Below are positions 1-5,174 of a stretch of 6,234 bases of DNA, in pieces. Under the pieces are notes generated by a model. It made no database searches. It worked only from the letters and a program-made list of their open reading frames with translations, and was not told the origin of the DNA. The stretch covers positions 1-6,234 of the forward strand of contig JBEBJD010000255.1 of assembly GCA_040080075.1 (NCBI GenBank), given 5' to 3'. The position numbers and the translations under genes are program-made. The stretch comes from JANNFX01 sp040080075 (GTDB taxonomy: Bacteria; Pseudomonadota; Alphaproteobacteria; Rhizobiales; Hyphomicrobiaceae). Positions within the stretch are counted from its first letter, which is position 1, and every line of letters begins with the position of its first letter.

Positions 1-238
1 CTCCGATGGCGAACAGCAGCAGGTAGCTTAGATTGGGCAACCCGGCTCTGGTTTGTGCTTCCGCCAGCACCTGCGACCACCAGCACGGGAACAACAGGAG
101 CCAGGTGCCGATGGGACGATCAGCGCGGGCCAGACGCAGATAGGGCCGGATGGCGTAGGGAGCCAGCGTGTCGACCCAGTTGCCGCGTGCGGCGTCGGGG
201 ATGGCCGGGTTCAAGACGGGTTCAGGGAGGGGTGGCAA
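1..238 (-). CDS. ubiA: 4-hydroxybenzoate polyprenyltransferase UbiA, N-terminal part (runs off the left edge)
   Basis: UbiA is an integral inner-membrane enzyme that attaches the polyprenyl tail to 4-hydroxybenzoate in ubiquinone biosynthesis. Only about 79 codons are in the window. The minus strand reads ...IPDAARGNWVDTLAP, then RPYLRLARADRPIGTWLLL, then FPCWWSQV. This R-P-Y-x-R-L-x-R-x-D-R-P-I-G-x-W-L-L-L plus P-C-W-W-S pattern is the characteristic start and first transmembrane helix of UbiA. The Asp-rich prenyl-diphosphate/Mg site lies further downstream and is not included. The start is uncertain because no in-frame ATG was found. TTG at 238 has an AGGA about 11 nt upstream and is used here; TTG at 214 is the alternative and lies closer to where family similarity begins. 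The gene is divergent from rsmE, an arrangement commonly seen in alphaproteobacteria. Product is confident, start is not. Confidence 0.88.
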   Translation of the reverse strand, partial: MPPLPEPVLNPAIPDAARGNWVDTLAPYAIRPYLRLARADRPIGTWLLLFPCWWSQVLAEAQTRAGLPNLSYLLLFAIG

Positions 239-456
239 CGTGGAAGCGTTCCTGCTTGGGCGGTGTGGGCTCGCATTAAAGGTCCATTCTTTGCAATTGC
301 AGACAAGGTGTAAACAAGCAATTGGGGCTTTCTGCGTCCCCATTTTGGAGCCCGGTCCGTGGCTGGAACCGGTGCGGGCAGCCGGCAACGAAGCGCGTTC
401 CGGCATCAACCGGTATTTTGGACCGTAAATTATTTGCACTCCCATTGTGGTGCGTT

Positions 457-1209
457 ATGTCCGTTCGCATGGCCATTCACGACCCCAACGCACAACGATT
501 GTTTGTCCTGGTTCCCTTGCAGGCCGGTGTCGTGATTGCGTGTGACAAAGAGCAAAGCAACTATTTGGCGAATGTGCTGCGTCTGGAGGCCGGTGCCGAA
601 GTGCTGCTGTTCAATGGAGAGCACGGCGAATGGCGCGCCACGCTGACCGAAGCCAGCAAGCGCCATTGCGCCCTCACCGTGACGGCAAACGTGCGGCCCC
701 AGGATACGGGCCCCGATCTCCACTATATATTCGCGCCGCTCAAGCGCACGCGCCTTGACTATATGGTGCAGAAGGCGGCAGAGCTGGGTGTTTCGGCGCT
801 GCGGCCGGTGATTTCGCGACGTACAATTGCCGAGCGTGTCAACCTCGAGCGCATGCGCGCCAACGCCATTGAAGCCGCCGAACAATGCGGGATATTGCAC
901 GTGCCGGGCGTGATGGAGACCGAGCGCTTCGAACGGATGTTGGATGCTTGGGATGGGTCCCGCCGGCTGATTTTTTGCGATGAAGGCGCCGAGGTCGCCA
1001 GCCCACTTGCGGTGTTGAGCAAGGTGAAGCCCGGCCCACTGGCCGTGTTGATCGGCCCCGAAGGTGGGTTTGATGACAGCGAGCGTCAGTTGCTTTTGTC
1101 AAAACCGTTCACAACCGCGATTTCACTGGGCCCCCGTATCATGCGGGCGGATACGGCAGCGGTGGCCGCGCTGGCGCTGGTCAATGCCGTTCTGGGCGAT
1201 TGGCGTTGA
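457..1209 (+). CDS. rsmE: 16S rRNA (uracil(1498)-N3)-methyltransferase RsmE
   Basis: RsmE is a cytosolic SPOUT-fold (knotted) methyltransferase that uses S-adenosylmethionine to methylate N3 of U1498 in 16S rRNA of the assembled 30S subunit. From ATG 457 the protein has 250 residues, close to the usual length near 245. Residues about 14-75 form the N-terminal PUA-like RNA-binding part (LANVLRLEAGAEVLLFNGEHG). The SPOUT part follows: KAAELGVSALRPVISRRT (about 106-123), EQCGILHVP (142-150; many relatives have EQSGR here), IGPEGGF (199-205) and LGPRIMRADTAA (224-235). The last two are the cofactor-binding knot signatures. The frame stays open upstream to 322, but that extension has no family resemblance. 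ATG 469 is an equally good start, and neither has a strong ribosome-binding site. In many Hyphomicrobiales rsmE is followed by gshA, but here it is not. Confidence 0.95.
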   Translation: MSVRMAIHDPNAQRLFVLVPLQAGVVIACDKEQSNYLANVLRLEAGAEVLLFNGEHGEWRATLTEASKRHCALTVTANVRPQDTGPDLHYIFAPLKRTRLDYMVQKAAELGVSALRPVISRRTIAERVNLERMRANAIEAAEQCGILHVPGVMETERFERMLDAWDGSRRLIFCDEGAEVASPLAVLSKVKPGPLAVLIGPEGGFDDSERQLLLSKPFTTAISLGPRIMRADTAAVAALALVNAVLGDWR

Positions 1210-1212
1210 ACC

Positions 1213-1225
1213 GGTGGGGTCCACC
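1213..1225 (+). other. Small hairpin directly after rsmE
   Basis: GGTGG-GGT-CCACC forms a perfect 5-bp stem starting three bases after the rsmE stop codon. It is followed by a pyrimidine-rich run (ctcttccctt) rather than a clean T tract. It could be a weak terminator or 3'-end stabiliser for rsmE, but it is too short to call as one. Confidence 0.25.
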
Positions 1226-1281
1226 CTCTTCCCTTGGCCGTCAAATTGTGAGACCTTCCCCCCATCGTTCAACAACCGAAG

Positions 1282-1292
1282 GGAGGTGATCC
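1282..1292 (+). promoter_or_regulatory. Extended Shine-Dalgarno, 11-nt match to the 16S 3' end
   Basis: GGAGGTGATCC is fully complementary to the conserved 3' end of bacterial 16S rRNA (GGATCACCTCC). Seven bases separate the GGAGG core from the ATG at 1294. Most ribosome-binding sites match only 4-6 bases. This is by far the strongest site in the window and is the main reason to believe in the small ORF after it. Confidence 0.7.
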
Positions 1293-1293
1293 G

Positions 1294-1371
1294 ATGTCGA
1301 GTGGGATATTGAGGACAGCGATGTGTGGATCGTTTGGACCAGCCGCCGGCCACCTTCCGGTCACAGGCTAA
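1294..1371 (+). CDS. Putative 25-residue small protein
   Basis: ATG 1294 opens a frame of 25 codons ending in TAA. It reads M-S-S-G-I-L-R-T-A-M-C-G-S-F-G, then P-A-A-G-H-L-P-V-T-G. I do not recognise a characterised family. There is no signal peptide and no clear transmembrane helix, and there is one Cys (residue 11). Support comes from the 11-nt Shine-Dalgarno match with ideal spacing and from the strong terminator 58 bases after the stop, so the ORF could sit on a short self-contained transcript. It may be a real small protein, a leader peptide, or the coding part of a dual-function RNA. The next gene starts about 80 bases beyond the terminator, so simple attenuation is possible but not shown. 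The translation signal is convincing; the function is unknown. Confidence 0.5.
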   Translation: MSSGILRTAMCGSFGPAAGHLPVTG

Positions 1372-1429
1372 ACCGGCGATCTTGACGCGGGCCGATCGAC
1401 AGTCCGCCAATCGCAACCGCATCTCACGG

Positions 1430-1458
1430 GGGCCGCTCGCAAGGGCGGCCCTTTTGTT
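1430..1458 (+). terminator. Rho-independent terminator after the small ORF
   Basis: GGGCCGC (1430-1436) pairs perfectly with GCGGCCC (1445-1451) around an 8-base loop, and TTTTGTTT follows at once. This is the standard intrinsic terminator layout for rightward transcription. It ends whatever transcript carries the 1294 ORF, possibly including rsmE, and separates it from the membrane-protein gene. Confidence 0.85.
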
Positions 1459-1533
1459 TGGTGCCGGTGACACGGCCGGCGCGTGCGCAAACGCTGTGGT
1501 GGTGCCGTAGCGCGCTTGTGCTAAGTTTGCCCA

Positions 1534-1950
1534 ATGCTGCTGTCCCGCGAGACATATCTTTCCCGGCTACGCGTTGCCACTGGCATCTCGCTGGCCGTCG
1601 CGGGAATTGTCTATGTTCTCGCTCCCGCACGCTGGTTCAGCTTTTATGGCTGGGCCGTGATCCTGCTGGTTGCCGTAACGCTATTTGCCCATCCGCTGCT
1701 GCAGCGCCTCAAGGACTTGGGTCAAAATCGTGCCTGGGCGTTGGCCTTCATTGTTCCCGGCGCCCTAGCCGGCCTTCTTCAGATCGGGTTTTGGCTGGTG
1801 TTTTTTGTGCTGGGACCGCGCAATCCTGTGCCGGGGATCGCGCGTGAGATGTTTTGGATAAATGCTGGGTTTGCAATGCCTTACGCGATAGTGGCGGTGG
1901 TTGCTGTGTGGCTTTGGCTGTTAACTGGCGCGGCGCGCGAACCAGGATAA
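1534..1950 (+). CDS. Hypothetical four-helix inner-membrane protein
   Basis: This is a 138-residue protein that I do not recognise. After a short basic N-terminus (MLLSRETYLSRLR) four hydrophobic stretches are visible: residues about 13-31 (ISLAVAGIVYVLAP), 34-52 (WFSFYGWAVILLVAVTLFA), 67-93 (WALAFIVPGALAGLLQIGFW...) and 108-131 (NAGFAMPYAIVAVVAVWLWLL). Short charged loops separate them (LLQRLKDLGQNR; GPRNPVPGIAREM). No catalytic or ligand-binding motif stands out. No good ribosome-binding site precedes ATG 1534, so the start is inferred from being first in frame and from the topology. The gene stands alone, with a terminator upstream and repeats downstream. It could be a small membrane scaffold or transporter-like protein, but no function is assigned. 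Confidence 0.75.
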   Translation: MLLSRETYLSRLRVATGISLAVAGIVYVLAPARWFSFYGWAVILLVAVTLFAHPLLQRLKDLGQNRAWALAFIVPGALAGLLQIGFWLVFFVLGPRNPVPGIAREMFWINAGFAMPYAIVAVVAVWLWLLTGAAREPG

Positions 1951-1966
1951 TACCTACGGCACCAAC

Positions 1967-1984
1967 CGCCTGGGCAATCAGGCG
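1967..1984 (+). other. Short intergenic hairpin
   Basis: CGCCTG and CAGGCG form a perfect 6-bp stem around a 6-base loop, 17 bases after the membrane-protein stop codon. No T tract follows, so it is not a classical terminator. It may shield the 3' end of the mRNA. Confidence 0.3.
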
Positions 1985-2078
1985 CTATCCGCGCTAGTGG
2001 TCCGTCGCGCCAAAATCGCATCATGGCCCCAACCCGTTCCGGTTTTGATTGAATCGCGAACAGACCCTAGTTCGTTGT

Positions 2079-2129
2079 TTTATCGTACTTCTTTGCGGAT
2101 AACCGCCTCACTCTTTTCTGGAAGCACTC
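2079..2129 (+). repeat. Palindromic repeat, copy 1 (degenerate)
   Basis: This is the first of two direct copies of a 51-bp unit that start 54 bases apart; the two agree at 45 of 51 positions by eye. The unit folds on itself: outer arm GTACTT (2085-2090) against AAGCAC (2122-2127), and inner arm CGGATAA against TTTTCTG. In this copy the outer arm has one mismatch, and the inner arm has one mismatch and one G-T pair, so the hairpin is weakened. It resembles the dispersed palindromic intergenic elements common in Hyphomicrobiales. Confidence 0.8.
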
Positions 2130-2132
2130 AGG

Positions 2133-2183
2133 TTTATCGTGCTTCGTTGCGGAAAACCGCTTCACACTTTTCCGGAAGCACTC
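2133..2183 (+). repeat. Palindromic repeat, copy 2 (intact hairpin)
   Basis: In this copy both arms pair perfectly: GTGCTT (2139-2144) with AAGCAC (2176-2181), and CGGAAAA (2150-2156) with TTTTCCG (2168-2174). An alternative small hairpin, GCGG-AAAA-CCGC, lies inside it. The copy ends 39 bases before the start of the secreted-protein gene, so it lies in or next to that gene's leader or promoter. The sequence is close to a repeat unit I recall as widespread in Hyphomicrobiales intergenic DNA. Confidence 0.85.
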
Positions 2184-2222
2184 TAGGCTGATTTCAGTTG
2201 CATATGGTTCTTGGAGATGGTG

Positions 2223-2564
2223 ATGACGTTTTTCAGAAATGCCCGATGGCTCGGCACGGCTGCGCTCGCCGCAGTACTGGCCACGCCCGCTTCGGCGCAA
2301 ACCCATGCTGCGAAAAGCGCACACGGCTTGCGCGCTGCCACGGCCGTGACGAACGTCGACTATTCAGAGGGTTATGCTTGGCGTCACCGGCATGGCGTTC
2401 GTCACCGCTCACGGATCGTAAGTGTTGATGCCCCGTTTGCCCGCGTCGAGACACGCCGCTGGTACTCGACCGCAGTCGACGCTCCCTTTGCCTCGGTTCG
2501 CGTTCATCGCCGCCACGGCGTTTGGGTGCGGGCACCATTCGTCAATCTCTATGTTCCCCGGTGA
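2223..2564 (+). CDS. Small secreted basic protein with a 17-residue repeat
   Basis: This is a 113-residue exported protein of unknown function. The N-terminus is a standard Sec signal: basic MTFFRNAR, hydrophobic WLGTAALAAVLA, then TPASA with likely cleavage after residue 25. The mature part is rich in Arg and His (HRHGVRHRSR at 55-64; HRRHG at 95-99) and has no Cys. Its C-terminal half repeats V-x-A-P-F at exact 17-residue intervals: VDAPFARV at 68, VDAPFASV at 85 and VRAPFVNL at 102, finishing in YVPR. This suggests a short beta-repeat structure. ATG 2223 is chosen because GGAG (2213-2216) lies six bases upstream; TTG 2211 and ATG 2217 are also in frame but would overlap that site. Similar small periplasmic proteins are common, uncharacterised, in Hyphomicrobiales. 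Expression may be influenced by the palindromic repeats just upstream. Confidence 0.85.
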   Translation: MTFFRNARWLGTAALAAVLATPASAQTHAAKSAHGLRAATAVTNVDYSEGYAWRHRHGVRHRSRIVSVDAPFARVETRRWYSTAVDAPFASVRVHRRHGVWVRAPFVNLYVPR

Positions 2565-2696
2565 GCCTGGGGCTGGCCCGCTTTGCGATTGAACTCAATC
2601 ATTCTGGCGAATTCACCTTCATCGACATAATTCCTCCCAGGCCACGTGGTGTCGTTCTACGGTGCGCTGTATGAGGGGTAACAAGAACGCACAGCG

Positions 2697-2717
2697 GCGT
2701 CTTGGCCTTTAAGACGC
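2697..2717 (+). other. Perfect 7-bp intergenic hairpin
   Basis: GCGTCTT and AAGACGC pair perfectly around GGCCTTT, in the 268-base gap between the secreted-protein gene and the bactofilin gene. No T tract follows, so it is not a standard terminator. An operator, an mRNA leader element or a remnant of a repeat are all possible. I find no convincing -35/-10 promoter in this gap. Confidence 0.35.
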
Positions 2718-2832
2718 AATACCGGCACTAACGCTTTGAATTTAAATGAACTCGATCCGGCTTCTGCACTTTTCTGCCGACCCAGGCGGGCGGTTGCAGG
2801 GGCTCTCATCCACATCTTAGGGGAGATGAACC

Positions 2833-3384
2833 GTGTTTGGACGTACCTCGACTCCTGATCCCAATATGCCAAAGCCCGCTACGCCGGCTTCGCCGAGCCC
2901 ATTGGGGAATATGGGCGGCATGCCAGCTGCACCGCAGCCCGCTCCGGCGCCTGCCCGATCTTCCCCGTTCGCAGGGGCGACGACGATGGGCTCTTCGGTA
3001 ATCGGCACTGACCTCACCATTCTGGGTGAGAAGATTACGATCATTTCTCAAAACCGCTTGCAGATCGATGGCGATGTGCGCGGCGACGTCAATGGCCGGC
3101 AGGTTGTCATCGGCGAAGACGGTTCGGTGATCGGCACTGTTTCTGCCGAGAGCATTGAGGTTCGCGGCGGTGTCAGAGGCGCCATCAAGGCCCAGGCTGT
3201 TACCTTGCAACCGACAGCCGTGGTTGAAGGCGATATCTTCCACACAACCTTGTCGATTGCCGAAGGCGCTCAGTTCGATGGCCGCGTGCGGCGTGCCAAG
3301 GAACCTGGCGATTTGAAGCCCAATCTTGATGTCGACTCGTTTGCGGCCACAACGGCGGCCTCCACGACGACTTCATCAAGCTGA
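2833..3384 (+). CDS. Bactofilin family cytoskeletal protein
   Basis: Bactofilins are nucleotide-free polymer-forming proteins. They build filaments or sheets at the membrane and position cell-wall enzymes or envelope structures such as stalks and poles. This 183-residue protein has the family layout. Residues 1-50 are a disordered Pro/Ala/Gly/Met-rich leader. The right-handed beta-helix domain spans about 55-157, starting SVIGTDLTILGEKITI and running through LQIDGDVRGDVNGRQVVIG, GSVIGTVSAESIEVRGGV, VVEGDIFHTTLSIAEGAQFDG. A short Ser/Thr/Ala tail follows. The evenly spaced G-x-(V/I) and D-G turns are the typical beta-helix rungs. The start is GTG 2833, with GGGGAG seven bases upstream. An ATG at 2827 is out of frame and closes after ten codons. 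No peptidoglycan-hydrolase partner is nearby. It is transcribed alone and ends at a strong terminator. Confidence 0.93.
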   Translation: MFGRTSTPDPNMPKPATPASPSPLGNMGGMPAAPQPAPAPARSSPFAGATTMGSSVIGTDLTILGEKITIISQNRLQIDGDVRGDVNGRQVVIGEDGSVIGTVSAESIEVRGGVRGAIKAQAVTLQPTAVVEGDIFHTTLSIAEGAQFDGRVRRAKEPGDLKPNLDVDSFAATTAASTTTSSS

Positions 3385-3416
3385 AGGCAAGCGTCACACA
3401 ATTTTCGCAACTGATA

Positions 3417-3454
3417 GACGGCTCCGCTGTGTTTCGCGGGGCCGTCAACTTTTT
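3417..3454 (+). terminator. Bactofilin terminator, overlapping the end of the convergent mutarotase gene
   Basis: GACGGCTCCGC (3417-3427) pairs with GCGGGGCCGTC (3436-3446) over 11 bp with one G-T pair and an 8-base loop. AAC and a five-T run (3450-3454) follow. On the opposite strand the same bases contain the TGA stop of the mutarotase gene (3445-3447) and its last codons. Read leftward, the hairpin has no T tract behind it, so it probably ends only the rightward transcript. Confidence 0.85.
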
Positions 3455-4374
3455 GTGGTGGCGATGCGGCATGTCATCCGGTGAACGCCGCCCGGTGCCA
3501 CGGTGACCGCATTGCGGGGGCCAATGTTGGCCGTTTCGGTGCACAGCAGAACGCGATAATCTTCCCGGGGCATGTCCCCGAGCCGCACAGCCTTATCGAG
3601 CCAAGGATTCCATATGACGGTGCTGGCACTGCCTTCGGCCATGACTTCTATGGAGCGGCCAGCTGCGCGATCCTCGATCAACAGGGACGCACGTGTATCC
3701 CAATAAATGCGGTCGGTTTCTTGATCGATGGTGACCGGGCCAGACTGCATTTCTTCCCGGCCACTCAGTTGGTCAAGATAGGTGCGTCCGTCCAATCCCG
3801 AAATGGAGACCATTTCGATGTCACCAACCGCAAAATAGGTGTGTAGAGCTTCAGTGAGTGTGACGCTGTTGTGTCCCTGGTTTGTGGTGATGAGTTCGAC
3901 GGACAAGTTGCAGCCAACAGTGATGCGCACCTGCGCGCTAACATTGCCTCCCACGGCGGCCTGCTGGTCCGCGTCGAGGCGGATGGCAAGTGTCACGCTG
4001 ACTGCGACCGCCGTTACTTCCACGCTTTCGACGGTCCAAGGGACAGCCCTCACCAGACCATGTGCAGGCAGTGCCAAGCTGGCGTCGGGATGCGGGCCAA
4101 ACCACGGCCAACACACGGGGATGCCGCCACGCACGGGCTTAGCGGTGCCCAGACGCGACCTTGGAGAACACCACAGAACATCTGGCTCTCCTGCCGCGGG
4201 CATCCACGACAGCACGTGCGCGCCGTGCAGCGCCACTATTGCCGTGCTCTCACCGGACGTCAGATTGGCGACGATCCCGCCGCGTGGACTGACTTCAAAC
4301 GCAACATACCCCGGTCTCCCGAACCGCTCATTCAGAGCGGCTAGTGTGATGATCGATAAGTCCGCTATTTTCAT
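3445..4374 (-). CDS. D-hexose-6-phosphate mutarotase, YeaD family (aldose 1-epimerase-like)
   Basis: Enzymes of this cytosolic family interconvert the alpha and beta anomers of hexose 6-phosphates such as glucose 6-phosphate. The fold is the galactose-mutarotase beta-sandwich. From ATG 4374 the protein has 309 residues. Signatures are ALHGAHVLSW (48-57), RGGIPVCWPWFGPHP (82-96), PAHGLVR with His105, LTEALHTYF with His178, VIWNPW, and LLCTE with Glu280. The two His and the Glu are the expected catalytic residues, by comparison with the family. The start is uncertain. No Shine-Dalgarno precedes ATG 4374, the frame stays open to a GTG at 4413, and family similarity begins only around LNERFG (14-19). 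Both candidate starts lie within a long palindrome, which suggests the original 5' end was altered. The gene converges on the bactofilin gene, and its last codons encode the bactofilin terminator on the other strand. Confidence 0.9.
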   Translation of the reverse strand: MKIADLSIITLAALNERFGRPGYVAFEVSPRGGIVANLTSGESTAIVALHGAHVLSWMPAAGEPDVLWCSPRSRLGTAKPVRGGIPVCWPWFGPHPDASLALPAHGLVRAVPWTVESVEVTAVAVSVTLAIRLDADQQAAVGGNVSAQVRITVGCNLSVELITTNQGHNSVTLTEALHTYFAVGDIEMVSISGLDGRTYLDQLSGREEMQSGPVTIDQETDRIYWDTRASLLIEDRAAGRSIEVMAEGSASTVIWNPWLDKAVRLGDMPREDYRVLLCTETANIGPRNAVTVAPGGVHRMTCRIATTKS

Positions 4375-4418
4375 GTGGCTAGGCTCAACAGCGGACTTCT
4401 CGATCTGAATCACACTAG
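4341..4418. repeat. Long imperfect palindrome at the mutarotase start
   Basis: The left arm, 4341-4366, begins CTAGTGTGAT and ends AAGTCCGCT. The right arm, 4390-4418, begins AGCGGACTT and ends ATCACACTAG. The arms pair over 26 positions with one mismatch and a 3-base bulge (TGA, 4406-4408). The 23-base loop (4367-4389) holds the mutarotase ATG, on the minus strand. The left arm encodes mutarotase residues 4-11 and parts of the neighbouring codons. It has the look of a mobile or dispersed palindromic element rather than an operator, because each arm is far longer than a usual regulator half-site and it starts and ends in CTAG. Confidence 0.85.
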
Positions 4419-4430
4419 AATCACGGACTT

Positions 4431-4539
4431 CTAGAGCGCTTTACGATCTGATGGAATCAGACCGGCGCTCCAGGCTTTTGTTTTGTCGCATTGTCTACGA
4501 AGAACCGGGATCCACTTCGAAGGACAAATGCTCTAGTGT
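4431..4539 (+). repeat. Composite dispersed repeat, copy A (complete)
   Basis: There are two adjoining parts. Part one (4431-4472) is a nested palindrome: GAGCGC (4434-4439) pairs with GCGCTC (4465-4470), and inside it TCTGAT (4447-4452) pairs with ATCAGA (4456-4461) around GGA. Part two (4473-4539) starts GGCTTTTGTTTTGTCGCATT and ends GGACAAATGCTCTAGTGT. It carries CGAAG/CTTCG and a bulged GCATTGTC/GGACAAATGC pairing. Part two recurs at 6146-6212 with only a few differences. The pattern matches intergenic repeats I recall from Hyphomicrobiales genomes. The copy lies directly upstream of the palindrome at the mutarotase start. Confidence 0.85.
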
Positions 4540-4654
4540 CCTTGCCGGCTACGAAGTTCGCTTCAATCTTCGGCAGGCACTTGGCGAACTTCGGAGCAGG
4601 GTACTGGGTCGCGTTGATACAGTGACATGAGCCGCTCGCATTCCGGCCGGTTGT
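4447..4654 (-). pseudogene. Possible broken reading frame without a start, merging into repeat copy A
   Basis: On the minus strand, in the same frame as the upstream Cys-protein gene and two stops after it, an open stretch reads ...CINATQYPAPKFAKCLPKIEANFVAGKD before entering the repeat, where it ends at a TGA. The middle portion has protein-like composition. There is no ATG and no ribosome-binding site. It could be the decayed end of a gene, or chance openness in GC-rich DNA. I do not recognise it. Confidence 0.2.
4552..4593. repeat. 10-bp perfect inverted repeat
   Basis: CGAAGTTCGC (4552-4561) and GCGAACTTCG (4584-4593) are exact inverted copies 22 bases apart, just outside repeat copy A and about 70 bases past the 3' end of the Cys-containing secreted-protein gene. 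It could be another palindromic element or a hairpin at the 3' end of that leftward transcript. No T tract accompanies it. Confidence 0.4.
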
Positions 4655-4663
4655 TTAAGACGC

Positions 4664-4972
4664 TCAATAGCCGCGGCGGCCGTAGCTGTTGGCGTCAATG
4701 CAGGCGATATGGACCCGGTTATCGCGGCCGATAGTCTGACACACGTAGCGCTTCAAGTTGGGATTGTTGCGGATGGCCTCGTCCGTCACCTTGATGCCAT
4801 AACCGCGGGCCACCTGGGCCACGTATTGATCCTGGCAATAGGGGGTGGCGATTAGCGATCCGCTGACAGTCTGGAAACCCTTACTGCAGGCAATTTTGGC
4901 CTCAGCCGGGCCGGCACCGGCACCGGCACATGCCAAGAGGATTGCGGATGCGATGATCGAATAACGAAACAT
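4664..4972 (-). CDS. Small exported protein with four cysteines
   Basis: This is a 102-residue protein of unknown function. The N-terminus, MFRYSIIASAILLACAGAGAGPAEA, is a Sec signal with likely cleavage after AEA (residue 25). An alternative is lipoprotein processing at Cys15 (LLAC), which is a weaker match. The mature part has four Cys (29, 46, 78, 91), enough for two disulfides, consistent with a periplasmic location. Recognisable stretches are ACSKGFQTVSGSLIATPYCQDQYVAQVARGYG and IRNNPNLKRYVCQTIGRDNRV. I recall similar short uncharacterised proteins in Hyphomicrobiales but no known activity. ATG 4972 is preceded by GGAGGT (4981-4986 on the plus strand) nine bases upstream, so the start is well supported. 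It is divergent from corA across about 200 bases, which leaves room for a shared control region, though no operator is evident. Confidence 0.85.
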   Translation of the reverse strand: MFRYSIIASAILLACAGAGAGPAEAKIACSKGFQTVSGSLIATPYCQDQYVAQVARGYGIKVTDEAIRNNPNLKRYVCQTIGRDNRVHIACIDANSYGRRGY

Positions 4973-5174
4973 GTTGAGTTACCTCCAAATAGGCAGTGCA
5001 CCGGGCAAGAGGTCCGGCACCCTGTCTGGAACGGGTACGCAGCCACCGTGCCAATGGTTTTAGCTTTAAAGACCTGACGGCTCGAGCCAATTGGCCAGAT
5101 GCAGGCTGCGAACAGATCGTGTAAGTATCGCCCCCAACGGAGCAAGAATACAAGATACGAATATCGGGGGCAGA

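Noticed and set aside
322..456. N-terminal extension of rsmE by 45 codons
   Set aside because: The extra residues do not resemble RsmE, and the 250-residue form from 457 already has the usual family length.
239..456. Promoters for the divergent ubiA/rsmE pair
   Set aside because: AT-richer stretches exist (around 280-320 and 420-440), but I could not place a -35/-10 pair with acceptable spacing on either strand.
1281..1293. Fragment of 16S rRNA on the minus strand (ggatcacctccc)
   Set aside because: Only about 11 bases match the 16S 3' end and none of the adjacent helix is present. It is better explained as a ribosome-binding site on the plus strand.
2079..2183. CRISPR array
   Set aside because: Only two units, adjacent with a 3-base gap and internally palindromic over most of their length. 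No spacers and no cas genes.
2067..2324. 85-codon minus-strand ORF across the tandem repeat
   Set aside because: It is made largely of repeat sequence and overlaps the start of the well-supported gene at 2223 on the other strand.
3839..4408. 189-codon plus-strand ORF opposite the mutarotase
   Set aside because: The minus-strand frame carries all mutarotase signatures. The plus-strand frame has no recognisable domain or ribosome-binding site.
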